A DNA stretch of 64,000 nt, taken from assembly GCA_009733575.1 (NCBI GenBank), contig ML769468.1:124001-188000 (forward strand). The letters are read 5' to 3'. This document shows, piece after piece, positions 25,222 through 37,232 of this stretch. The first letter of the stretch is position 1; each line of letters begins with the position of its first letter. A program made the translations under genes and the position numbers. Origin of the DNA: Gymnopus androsaceus JB14 (taxonomy: Eukaryota > Basidiomycota > Agaricomycetes > Agaricales > Omphalotaceae). Below the pieces are notes generated by a model. The model was given only the letters and a program-made list of their open reading frames with translations, was not told the origin of the DNA and made no database searches.

Positions 25222-28200
25222 TCTGGCAGCTGACGGTCACGGTTCAGAATCAGGCGCTTAATTAAGCGCTTGCATGCTTCCTTCTAAGAATCTACACCAT
25301 CATCTGACAACAACCAACTTTCCTCAAGCTTCCGGTCCTCCTGGCTCCTGGCTCCAGCCCTGCTCGCCTAACATAAACCCAAGTAATGTGTCAAAATCTA
25401 CTGCGTTATAACGAGTACGGTCTTCTGACTTTTTTTTCCAATTAAAACTTAAATCTAAACCCAACAGGCGCGATTGGGCCATATTTAAGGACATCACAAT
25501 GTCTGTCCAAGCCTCCTAAAACCTTCATTCAAAGTGCCAAACGTGAATTCCAAGAATGCAACATTCAAAGTCTGCCACGTCGGCTGTAACTTTATGGTCA
25601 GTATCATCCTCCAATCCCAAGCATCATGATAAATCATAAAGAACGCTGAGGCTGCAAACCTTGGTTGTCTCGCAATAACCATGATTGCCTTATTGGTCTG
25701 ATGTATTCAACTTTCAGCTCTTTCGTTAAATCTCTTCCCGTTTGTGTATTTCAAAGTACAGCTGCCGACAGCGTGTAGTAAGATAAGCGGAGTCTATTGC
25801 TTTTCAGTTCTGCCAAGGTTCGAAGAACACAAGCCTTGAAGCAACAATATACTTCTGAGGTGGATAGATGAGCGCTCGATCCGATAGTGATCATGGGTTT
25901 TCGGTTTCGTGAGTCCATTTTTTTTGTTTCTCGGCTCTGTGTGTTCAGCAAATAGATTTAGATTTCTGCCAGCTTCTCAGCCATACAATCGCCCACAACT
26001 TATTCCCGTGTCGAGTTGTCTTGTCTGAAGTTTCTCTAGAACAACATCATGCATGACCTGTACATATCATTCGCTCACCAACTTTATCAAGAATTCCTCA
26101 GATTGTTGGATGGATATCCCACCTTCCCTCTAGTCAAGACCTGGTACCTGATTGCAATCCGACGCACCTCCTCCAAAGTTTGGGAAGTGCGAACCTCTTT
26201 GGAACCCCATTATCATTTCTCTGCGAAAGCTCGTTTTTTCCCCAATTGATTTAACGTCGTGCTTGGTGGATGCATGCCGGATCTTGGCTCATCACATCAT
26301 TCCGAGATCTTGCCTCCTCCGAAGCGTGTGCAGTGCAGCTTCCTCGCCCTTTATGCACTGCGAGAATCTTGATAGATCTCGTCGCATCCCTCAGCCTCCT
26401 TGAGCTCTCTCTCTCTATGACTGGTACTGGCAGCCTTTTAGCTGCTCTGATAGGCCTTTTGTTGATAAATTGGTTTTTCACAGGTAATAGCCCTTCCTTC
26501 AAGTTTACGACGACTTGAATTGCGCACGTGTCAAGGCTTCTCAAATCTTCGACTTCTTCGCCATCGATATATGTATGCTTCTAATATCTCACGTCGATCC
26601 CTTACTTTGGGAAGCTTCCTGATCCCGAATGTCGGACCGACTCCCAAGTGTATGTGATAGGTTGGTGCTCTTTCAGTGAAGGTTTACCCATAGTTGCCGT
26701 TTACGCGATTTCCTGTCGGTGCACATCCCTGCTATGACCCACCCACCATTGCAGAGCAGGTTGCAATTTCGGGACCTTTGATGTGATAGGTATTAGGTGG
26801 TACTCACTGCTACCGGTATGACTGAGGTCACAGCGCTTGCCTTGTTCCTTGGAGATCGATATATGTGACAATATTCAGCTATCCAGTGCGATGTGTACGA
26901 GCATCGTACAAATCTTGCGATCTCGGTTGCGGCTGCGTACACAGATCATGAAAATTTGAAAGCTGATATTTTGTGGCAGAGTTTGCTTAATGGAGCCCAA
27001 TAGGTGACGGTCGGAGTCGGCTTGCTAATAAGTGTATTCTGCTGTTTTGGACCCTATTGGTCATTTTCGTCTTCTCTCATGACCGGGTCTTCATTATGGT
27101 TCTCCCCTGGGTGGCATGCCAATGAAATCAGCGACCCGGGAATTGTTGAACGTTCTTTCAGCGCCTGCAGATCGCGATATACGTATCAATTCTGCCACTG
27201 GTAAAAAGGTGATTTATCCGTCGGGGCGAAGTCAGCTGAACACTGACCAGAACAACGTCTATTCAAGACCACTATCCAAGACCATCGAGTTGCTAGGTGA
27301 GTCTAATCACATTGAACGATGAACGACGGTCTGAGTGGAGGAGCAATAGGTACTGAATAGGTATATTCGATGTCACGAGGAGGGAATACTATCGTTTCTG
27401 TCTGCTATACAATAATACAATACAATTTCGGGAAGATATCCTGGTATGTTACACTTGCAGAGCAGAGATTGAGCTGTACATTGAGCTTATATTTTTTCAC
27501 GGCCTGTCTAATCCGGTTCCGACGCAACCGGAGAGATGGATCGTTTGATGCGCTCGGTTGCGGGATCTGGTACGCGCTCACACAATCCAGATTCGGATTT
27601 TCTCGGCATTCGCTGTCTTTACTCAGTGGGGGCTGTCTGTGCTTGTCCATCGTACATCTGAGGTCTGTCCAAATCTCATGCAAGGTACATACACGAAACA
27701 GAAGAATTGATACTCTGCCTAAACTTACCCGGAAGATGGAAAACGCCAGCCCGGACCAGAACCGATGAAGACTTGGCGCGAAGGATTGTCTCGTCGCCAC
27801 TTCCTGGTGCTCACAGACAGGCAGACAGAGAAGTTGGCTTCCTCTTGAGGCTTCCTATACACTATACATATACTGTCTCGCCGCAGCTCGCTCCTACATG
27901 TGACAGCTCAGCTGTTCGGTAGTCCTTGTTAGTGAATGACGCTATCGGAGGCTACGTGAATTATTGAGGTATGAGTCGGCATGGAGGCCCGTACAAGCCC
28001 GTACATATGAAGAATAATACTGCTTATTATTTGAAAAATGTTTCGTAAAGATGTTCATCGTCTGTAAATCTTGTTTGTAGGACGTAGGCAGGTCCCAGAA
28101 AGGGATCATTGTGCCGCGTTTTGTTCGGTCAGGAATTCGACAGGGTCCAACTTCGAGATTGTAGAGGATTTCTCTTTCTTCTCGAAATAAAGTTCTACGG

Positions 28201-28480
28201 AAACGGAGGAGTGATGAAAGCGGAAAGAAGGGCGGAAAGAGGAGGTGGGCAATGCGAATAGTGGGAAATAGAATGCTCGGGAGTTCTGCAAGGAGCAAGA
28301 GCCCAATCTGGAAATGATAAAGGGCCCTGTGAGTCTGTGACCGATCTAAGATTGGCCTCAATTAGGTTGTATGCATGGCTTGATGCTATTCTGTTGAATG
28401 AATTGCACATACTTCAATATTTCTTGTCACTCTCCGGTAAGATAAAACCCACTTTCTTTTCCCCAGTGCGGGTTTTGCCA
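25222..28480. promoter_or_regulatory. Long gene-poor upstream region of the Con7-like factor
   Basis: About 3.2 kb lie between Arp8 and the zinc-finger gene, much longer than the other gaps here. ORFs on both strands are short (at most about 140 codons) and show no family motifs, so I call none. The stretch therefore probably holds the Arp8 promoter next to 25221 and a large regulatory region and 5' leader for the transcription factor. A splice-like pair (GTAAG at 28439, CCCAG ending 28465) suggests a 5'-UTR intron. Confidence 0.4.
28371..28397 (+). promoter_or_regulatory. Possible upstream ORF in the leader of the Con7-like gene
   Basis: ATG at 28371 opens an eight-codon frame (MHGLMLFC, then TGA) about 85 nt before the main start at 28481. 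If the transcript starts upstream of it, this could reduce initiation at the main ATG. Transcription start is unknown, so this is only a candidate. Confidence 0.3.
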
Positions 28481-30690
28481 ATGTTTTCTTCCCCAGAAAC
28501 AACAATCTCTAACTTATATCAAGGACAGTGCGAACCGGTTGGCATTCCTTGCAAGCCATCCATCGTCCGCTCTGGTTCCGAGTCTTTCTATGAGGACATA
28601 GCGCAGCTTGTTTGCTCCTCAGTTTCCCCTGCTAACTCTCCAGACACCGTGGACGACGATCTCTCTTCGCCGGGCCTTTCTCCCACAAATCCGTCTCCGA
28701 TTTACTATTATGTTGATCGTGTTGGGTCCTCGTTCGGTTCACCCAGTTCACCAACAGAAATGTACGACACTGATCCGCCCTCCGCTTATCCCGCTTCCTC
28801 CTCCAACAATATCTATCAACAGCCACTTCCTACACCCCAGAATACTTATTCATTCGCTACTGTCAGCGATATAAGAGAATCCGATGAGCCTGCTTCTTAT
28901 CCATCCGATTCTCCTTCTCCTGGTGACGTACACTCTTCTGCGGATTTTTCCCATTCATATCCCGAATCGCATTCTCAACATCCACATATATCATCGTACC
29001 AAACAGACGCTGGATCGCGTTATAATCCATCCACTCAGCCCACTTTTTCTCGTGATTCCTACGTCGAGACCTCCTCTGCATCTGCCTTACCCTCTAGTCT
29101 TCTTGACCAAAGGCGTATGTCCGAGCCTGCTATTCTTGCAGTACCCAACGCATATTCTACAACTTCCGGCGCCGACAATAGTCGATATTCCTACCCTATG
29201 GCCTACAGTAATTCTTCGCGTTCTTCGTACGCGCCTTCTCTACAACGAGGTGCAAGTATCGGCTCCCTTCGGGACCTACGCCATCAGCACCAGCAGCTTC
29301 ATTACTCTTCATCCCGGTCCCATACTGGCTGGAAGACTGAAGAGGATTCTCATCACATGGCGCATGGCACGCATGCCGGTGAAGGACTTGAATCCCCTTT
29401 GTCTCCCTTCCAACCGAGTTTCCCGGGTAGTGTCTCAGCTGGAGACTCGCCTACAATGGCTCAGGGAATTCAATATTCGCCCATTGCAGAGGACTACCGC
29501 ACTTCACCTCCAGGTACGAGTAACTCGCCATCTTCGTTGTCTAGGCCGTCAGCACAAGGGCCAACGATTTCAACTGGTGATGCGCCAGGGGAGGATGCTG
29601 ACGCCGACGGAAATCGTAGCCCTCTCGATCCCAACAGCAAAACATACTCATTCGTTGCCCTACCAGGAAACACAGTGAAAAAGCGTCCTCGTCGGCGGTA
29701 TGACGAGATCGAGCGGTTGTATCAGTGCTCCTGGCCTGACTGTAACAAGGCTTATGGGACGTTGAACCATCTCAACGCTCACGTCACAATGCAAAAACAC
29801 GGTTCAAAACGTAGCCCGAATGGTATGTGAATTCCTGTTGACCGCGGTCATCCTTCTTCACTTCTCCGCATCCCATTTGCTTCCTTGGAATATTGTTTCC
29901 GCCCCCCGATCCTTTCGCGATTCTTCCGTACCGCGGGCACTTTTCTGATTCGTTACTTGTAGAATTCAAAGAATTGAGAAAGCAGTGGAGAAAGGCGAAG
30001 AAAGATTCGGAAGCTGCTACGTACGGGGGTGTCTCTCGCCGACCGAGTCATTACCTTGGGCAGGACCATGACCTCCACGACTCGCATTCAAGTCGATACA
30101 CCTCTCATCAGCGTTACAATTACCCTGGTGGTATGTCGCTCCCGGGCATGTCGACACATTCTCGCTATGGTATGGGTACCGACGACGTGAATTTCACCGC
30201 GGCCGAGAGGAATGAGCGTAGCGGTCTGCCGTTCGGCGCAAGGCCGAGATACGACACTACTCCAACATCTCAGTGGAATGCCAATATTTCCTCTTCTACG
30301 AGGTCGTCTATATCCAGCAGCCCATATCTCTCCTCTTCCCTACCTTCCCAGTCACCGATGCAACATTTCCATCCAGGCCATGGTCATAGTCATAGTCACA
30401 GCCTTCACCAACTCCATTTCGACACCTCTTCGTATCATTCGAGCCCAACAGAACCGTCTGATCGACCCCTAACGATACCTTCTCCACCACAGATGCATAC
30501 GGGTCGACTTCCTCCGGATAGCATGTTGCTAACCCCTCTTCCTGGCTATGAGCCCCGAGAAACCCTGCCCCCACTTCAGGTGGGCAGTGACATGACGTAT
30601 GATCCGGAGGCGTATTACGAGGGGAATAGCGGTAGAAGATCTGGCTCTGGGCATGCGAGTATGGGTCGTGGGAGCGGGGATAATTATTGA
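28481..30690 (+). CDS. CON7: C2H2 zinc-finger transcription factor, Con7-like
   Basis: Two exons (28481-29822 and 29963-30690, 140-nt intron) give 689 residues. The first ~400 residues are Ser/Pro/Tyr-rich and likely disordered activation or regulatory sequence. A single zinc finger follows a basic stretch (KKRPRRRYDEIERLYQ): C416-x4-C421-x12-H434-x5-H440 with spacing YGTLNHLNAHVTMQKHG. Right after it, EFKELRKQWRKAKKDSE is the extension typical of Con7 proteins; the intron falls exactly between finger and extension. In Magnaporthe, Con7 controls conidium shape and infection genes; in basidiomycetes the targets are unknown. The C-terminal third is Ser/His/Pro-rich, with a His/Ser repeat (GHSHSHS) near 30380. 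Start: the upstream open frame has no ATG, so 28481 is the first usable one. Confidence 0.9.
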
Positions 30691-32873
30691 ACTGGGATGA
30701 TTGCTCGCTATGAACCGCTCTTAATCCCTCCACAGCCCGCTATCTCGCTTTGCGTGTGGTAGAGCGCACAGGACGCTTGTTCCATGTATGTATTTTTTTC
30801 GGGTTTGGTTCAGATTTTCCTTTTGCGAACTCTTTTTTTCGTTGTAATATTGCCTCACCACAGTTGACCTTTCTGTGCTATCGTGTTCCAGCTGTATATC
30901 GATTCGGGTTGTCCGATCTAGTGTAATTTCATTCCATCTTGTTTTTTGTGCACATAGTTCGTCTTTTATACGCATATACTTAGTGACTATCCTACGTAGT
31001 CGACGTACGTCGATACACAACACCCTATTACTTACTGTCGCTCTATTGTATCCTTTCATACATGTTGCCACTCCTCCGTCTTGCACATTCACTGTACATC
31101 ATATTTGACATACTCTTCAGTATTACTTATTCTGCATATCTACTAATTACGGTTATTATACTCTACTACCCACGATCCCTGTTGCCAATTCGCTTACAAT
31201 GAGTGCTTATCGAAATCCCAGTCCGAGTCTTTGTTCCTTCCGTTGCATTTATTCCTCAATATAATAGGTACTCTGTAGTGCCACCGACGTACGTCTACTT
31301 TACATCCGGATTTCATTGAGAGCTGGATGCGATCAACGAGCGGATTATCCGCTCGACCTATGTGCAACAACTTTCGCGGTTCCGTGGCGCAGAGAATGTC
31401 TATCATCGCTGCAGTTCAGGAATAGGAGTTCAGGAATACATACTGCCCTGAATTAAGTTAACGCTTCCGAACCCGGAGGGCCTTAACGAAGGATGTAAAT
31501 TTTATGTACCTTTCTTTATTATTACTGGAGATACGACCCGCCGGCTTTCTCCCTTCGCCTACCTACTGAATACCCCTTTGAACCTGGAATAGGAAACATC
31601 GATCCAAAATCACCGAAGAAAATCGGAGTAAAATGGAAACAGTGAACTTGATTGGACAAGATTGTGGCTGAGACTGACACCGAGCTACATCCGGACATTC
31701 TATGTGTGTATACCTGTGTATACTTGAGGTACGACAAATATAGTCTCCTATCCGTTACCTATCCTTTTATGCGCGCAATGGAAGTCACTTCTACTGGCAT
31801 GGATACTGGGCAGAGTTGGTTTCGCTTGTAATTGGACGCTAAGGATCCTCTATCATCATAGGAACCCTCGGGAGATGTGTACAAAATTTACGCGACTTCC
31901 AAGTCATTTATGTGTCTTCTAAACAGACGCCAAACAACGCTCGAAATAAATCAGATCCATTCGTTATCCTGTAAGTACATCGCTGCGCAGCGCCAAGATG
32001 TCTAGTTGGTATGTCGATGGTAGCGAATGCCAAGCCAGGTTGCACGTACGCATCGTCCCGCCAACCGACCCATTGATATAGTTGAAAGAGAGTGAGACGT
32101 TCAGCCCGTAAGAATCGTGCCATCTGTCCGACGATGCAAATGAGCAAATACTTGAAATCACTGTACATAGGTAGCGTTGGCTGGTCGCTGGAATAATCAC
32201 TGCGATTACAAATGGACCATCTACTTTTGAATAACGGCTTTCACGGTAAGTGGCCTTTCTTCATTGTTGGCGGTCCTGCCTTGCATTGATGAGGATAATG
32301 TTGCACCCGATTCCGGGATTCTTGTATATGCGTGTGTCGAGACTCGAACATATTGAATTCAACGCCGACATGGGCCCGATAAGTATGTTTCAATCTTGTT
32401 CCGGAGCCACGCTCGCCTGAAGCCCCGTAGAGATCTACCGTGCCATGAAATCTTGTCAACTGCGTGAATAGCGCAGACAAATGAACGGGAAAAAGAGCAT
32501 CGATGGACCGAGTTTCTTCACGATATTGAGATCCGGGGACCATAATAATAATGCGCTAGTCAGAATACCCGAGAGTGAGGAAATCTTCACTGGAATAACA
32601 AGGCCTTGAGGCTCCCGCGCCGTCTTCCGAGTCGGATTCAGTTCTCGTGAAAGCGTATGATTCCGCAAAAGAGGGTGCTGTAATGAGCGACAAGCCTGAT
32701 TTATAGATATTTGCAGAGCCACTATCGCGTATTTGGAGAAAGGCGAACTAGATTCTTTTATGTCGAACATGCCAAAGCGATCTATCTCATGGAGTATGAT
32801 TATTAATTCCTGATTCCGAGTCATAATGACGACACCACTCTCAGCTCTCAAGCTCTTCCTCTCGAACCACACG
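30691..32873. other. Gene-poor spacer
   Basis: This 2.2-kb stretch lies between the zinc-finger gene and the F-box/RCC1 gene. The largest ORF, on the minus strand (about 32456-32872), shows no recognisable motif and overlaps the first coding bases of the next gene. T-rich runs after 30690 fit a 3' UTR. Nothing else could be supported. Confidence 0.35.
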
Positions 32874-35129
32874 ATGCTCTCTGTGACCGATATTCCGATC
32901 GAAATTTTCCTTGATAACCTGCTTCATCTGCTTCCATTGAATGACTTGCTCAGTCTACAAGGTACAAATAAGGTGACGCACAGCGTAATTCAAGTTATTT
33001 CTAAGTACTTCTTATCATTTCACAGTTTTTTGCTGCTTTGTGCTCAGACGAAACATTTTGGAAGCAAAAGCTATCACAAGACTTCAATTTTCCAGATGAG
33101 ACTACCGCTAGGACTAGTGGCTGGAAATTTATCTATTCGCGTTTGACGAAACCTCGAGGCAAGCAATGGATATGATCAATATGATCGCGTACTTACTAGT
33201 ACTACTCACAGTCTTTGTCTGGGGGCATGTGCTTTTTGAACTAATCAAGTGCGCTTCAATGACAATCTCATTGCAGGGGAAAGGGTCATGGGCGCATGGG
33301 ACAACCAGTTACAACGAACAATGTTCCATTTCCTTTGGAATTGAAGTTTCCTGGTACCCGCATTGTCAATCTTGCTGCTGCAGGAATGTAAATAATTGAT
33401 GTTAGTCTCATATTCTGTGTTTTGAACTTAGATCTATTACATAGGTCTTTTCATGCCTTGGATTCCGATGGTTGTATCCATGTTTGGGGTCTGTCGCTTC
33501 ATTTGCTATGCTGACAAGAACTGATCATCTCTTAGGAACATTGAACGGAACATCATTCGCTTTAAACAGGGATGGATTCTCGGAATCAGGCAAGGTCGCG
33601 GCCGCTCCATTGAAGTTGCAATTACCCGCATCGATTCGAAGCATCAGGTAAAGTCGTGATCACTTTGCATTGTGTATACTCTGAAGATTGACCGGATTGT
33701 AGTTGCGGAAGGCTACATTGTTCTTCGCTTGACTCTGAATAATCACATTTGGAATTTCTTAAGCTGGGGAAGGCCATTCAGACTAGCCTCTGATTTATTG
33801 AACACTCGAGATTTTACACCAATCCAAGTCGAATGTGGTTGGAATTTTTCGTCTGCCTTGACGAAATCTGGTGCTGTTTTAGTCTGGTTGCCATTCTCGG
33901 ATCCAATGCGGACGGCTATAGAGACCAAAATGGGTGAGATGGACAACCAAGGCGGAAGTGGAGCCCGTTCTACTGATGATGGCCTTATCGAATGTGCACC
34001 ATGGGATCTTCAAGCAGATCCTATCGTTTTACCTTCCCTTCCTTCGCTACCCAACCTACAATCTTCTGACTCCGACTCACTGCAATGGACCTCGAATCAT
34101 CAAAATCGCAGGGTTTGACAACGCGTTGGTTGGCTTGACCAACCAAGGTCATGTTTTATTGTTTGATTCCATCAGCGATGTTTCGCGGGGGAACTGGCAA
34201 TATGTGAGTGGCACTCGCTCATGACTTCGTTGCTCCTCTGATCTATTCTTTCGTCAAAAGCTTCCAAACTTTAGTGAGGCCAGCAGAATCGGAAATCATC
34301 CGACTTTCTCCGACGGCGAGCTCAAGGCTTCAGAAAATTTCAAAATTACGCATGTAGGTTCAAATCTGGGCTGGGGTTTCTTGTTGCTTACGAGTAGTCT
34401 AGGTATCGGCTCATTTTCGCACTTTTATTGCCTATTCGGAGTCCGTCGTATTAATAGGCCAAACGGGGACAAAACCTGATTCCAAACCCAAAATCATTCC
34501 TGGATTGCAGAATAGATCTGTTATATCTGTAGTATTGGGGGATTATCATTACGCGGCAGTCACTGCAACAGGCAAGCTGCTAACATGGGGCGGATATTCT
34601 GATGGTGCGCTTGGCCTAGGTGAGCCAGAATTGCTCGAAGTCGGAACGCCAGGGGGCTTTGCAGATGAGGCTCAACGCGTCCATGCGATGGAGACAAGGC
34701 GAGGGACCCCTCCACACGTGGATTCACCCACCGAAGTACGCTTTGATCATCACAGAAAGCGACCAAAAGATCGTTTCTGTATATCTGCTACGGCAAGTGG
34801 TTGGCACACGGGTGCCCTTGTCATTGACCTAGAGGCAAGTATACATATTACATTCATTGCATGTTGAGGCTGAAATTGGCGCAGTCAAATGACAATGACG
34901 ATGATAGTGATCTTGAGATTGAGGACGAGATGATGCAAGAACCTCGTAGAATCCACCATCTCGGTGGTGGAGCAGGCGGCGAGGACAAGGTGAGACGCCT
35001 CCGATAGTCCCAGGAGGGTTTCCTCAGGATCCTGGTAGTGGTCTGCCTTTTGTTGGTCGTGGGGGTGGTTTGTTTAGGATTGGGTTTGCTGGTAGAGGTC
35101 GCGGTTTGAATAGAGGTCGGGGAACATGA
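32874..35129 (+). CDS. SAF1: F-box protein with RCC1-type repeats, Saf1-like
   Basis: An N-terminal F-box (TDIPIEIFLDNLLHLLPLND) is followed by RCC1-like blades: VFVWGHGHGRMGQ, GCIHVWGTLNGT, CGRLHCSSLDS, HIWNFLSWGRPFRL, ALTKSGAVLVW, VKIAGFDNALVGL-type blades and LLTWGGYSDGALGLGEPE. The C-terminus is Gly/Arg-rich (GRGGGLFRIGFAGRGRG). Yeast Saf1 is an SCF substrate receptor with this layout, acting on Aah1 and unprocessed vacuolar proteins. Two introns appear to start with GC (33159 and 34835; the latter reads GAG|GCAAGT). The frame breaks three times: an extra A at 33738-33739, a +1 shift within 34030-34085, and a -1 shift near 34990 (or a very short 38-nt intron). An in-frame ATG also exists at 32826. 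It is either a pseudogene or sequence with indel errors. Confidence 0.75.
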
Positions 35130-35281
35130 TGGGAGATGACCATTTGTATCATAATTTGTTTTACTTACGTTGTACAAGATAAAAATGGACCGAAAAATCG
35201 AACCGCGACCTGCTCGTCGGAGAATCAGTTATTCATAAGATAGGTTGAAAGAATGGTAGTTATTAGAATAATGTACAGGCG

Positions 35282-37232
35282 TCATTTAAACTTGGTAAAG
35301 ATATTCCGCAAAGGTACTGGCATACGGCTCTTCTGCGGAGCCTTATTACATGCGCGGCGCAAAGCATTTTCATCCATAGTATGCCTATTAGAGGAGAAAG
35401 ATATCTTGGCTTTTACCTTCTTATTCTCTTTGCCCGGGATGAGCGTGTTCCGAAACGAACGTCCAAGAGAAGGCGTGTCTTGCGTCTTCTGCTTCTGCTT
35501 GTCGGGAGACGATACGGTGCCTTCTGTCCTTTGTGGCGCTGGTTTCGTCGTCGCACGCCTAAGCAGCTGAACCGGGGGTTTAGGAGTGTCAACAGACGGC
35601 GCGAGCGCTTTCATTGGCGGTTTCTGGCGACCAGCGTCACGCAAAGAAGGCGGAGTAGGATCCAAAGAAGCGGCATTGCGTCGAGGAGCGTAGGTGCTAC
35701 GTAAAGGCGAAGGTCGCTTTAAGACGCGTGTAGGAGGCCCCATGGAGTGACGGACGGGTGTAGGAGCTTCCTGGGCCGGCGTGGCATTCTCTGATGCTTG
35801 GTCTTCCAAAGGACTTTCAGCGAAACGAACGCTTTTGCATCGCTTAAGGATACCTCTGGGTGAGTTAGACGAGAGTGTTGGGGAAACGCTAATGATAGAA
35901 GGAGAAGGAGGATACGGCGTGTCATTCAACGATCCAGGGTCTGTAACTAGAAGAGTAGCTTCGGGATAAATTTCTTCGGGTTCTTGCGCGACACCTGCAA
36001 TGCTGGCTTTGCGAACCTCGACGCAAAACTCCGGGAATTTTTCCAAAAGACTCTCTGCAAATGCCCAATCATCACAATCATCTGCGTCTGGTGAAGGGAG
36101 AGGGTCGGGAGGAGTAAACGTGGTGAAAAGGCCCTCTTCTTGCAAAGCAGGGCACGAAGCCGGCTTCACTTGTAATGAGGCGCACTGTGATCTAAGAGAA
36201 TCAATCATATCCTGAAAATCAGCAGAGGATCGCGCATCTCCGACGAATTCGAAAGTAGGACGGTAGGAAGAAGGAGATCCAAGAAAGGCAGTCGGGATAC
36301 TAGGGTATGAGTTCGGATCCATGACTTCAACGTTCAAAGACAACGAAGGTAATGATTTATTTCCACGACGCATTGCAAGGGATTTTGGAGCACTATGGAG
36401 ACTCCCAATCGATTCCAGGGATAAAGGAAGGGCACTGTGCGAGTTCGAGACGATGAATGATGGTGGATGAGCGTAAACATTATCGACAGTTGTATTCAGC
36501 TGGTCTTCACGCTTTTCTTCCTTTTTCTGTAGGTCCTCGTCCTCTTCCTTAAAATACGATTTGAGATCCCGGAGTTCGACCATCATGTCTACAAGATCAG
36601 GATTCATAGACCCCGCAGGAACTTGAACAGACCAGCGTTTAGTCCCACCTTCGGATTCCAAGGTGATTTCGTGCTCAAAGACCAAAGCGCTGCGATAGTT
36701 TGCGTTTGGGTGAGGCGAGAGTCGTCGAGTTGTAGGAGCACGCTGCCGCGATTTAGTCAAAGCTTGTTGAAATGTGTCGCTGGGATACAATGAGCCTTCG
36801 GGTTTCCATGATGACAAGACATCGTTGTCTTTAATCTCGCCCCAAGGAGTGTGTCCAGGAGCGTCAGCAGCGACAAGGCTCTCCTTACGTGAGATTTGAG
36901 AAGGGCGTTGAAAGAAAAAAGAAAGGATTTACCGTCCATCTAGAGATACAAAGATCCTCTTTCAGCAGCGTTCTAAGGCGAGGAGGTGTGGGTATAGTTG
37001 TTGTTATAGTAGGTAGTGCGTCCGGATGAGGGTTTGCCGGAGTACAAGGGCAATCGTTTACAGCGAGAAATGTCGAGAAAGGAACCATGCAACCGTACGG
37101 AAAAGGCGGGACTGATTCTAAAGAGGCGATGGAAATCGTGTCGAGGGATAGAGATTCAGATAATAGACTATAGTCAAAATCGGAGAACGCATCGAGCGAT
37201 GGCATAGTAGGAGTGCTTGTTAGAGACGACAT
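35282..37232 (-). CDS. Disordered protein with RVxF-like motif, unknown function
   Basis: Two exons (37232-36933 and 36883-35282) joined by a 49-nt phase-0 intron give 633 residues. The N-terminus is acidic and serine-rich (MPSLDAFSDFDYSLLSES). A hydrophilic region with a short folded-looking part follows (YRSALVFEHEITLESEGGTK, then VELRDLKSYFKEEDEDLQKK). The C-terminal half is Pro/Ser/Arg-rich and very basic (LKRPSPLRSTYAPRRN). RGILKRCKSVRFAESP contains KSVRF, which fits the PP1-docking consensus and sits in a conserved-looking context. Near the end GKENKKVKAK contains a KEN triplet. No enzyme domain is visible. I do not recognise the family. Both exons are fully open. Confidence 0.75.

Noticed and set aside
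32456..32872. Minus-strand ORF next to the Saf1-like gene
   Set aside because: No motif, no continuing exon, and it overlaps the start region of a well-supported gene.
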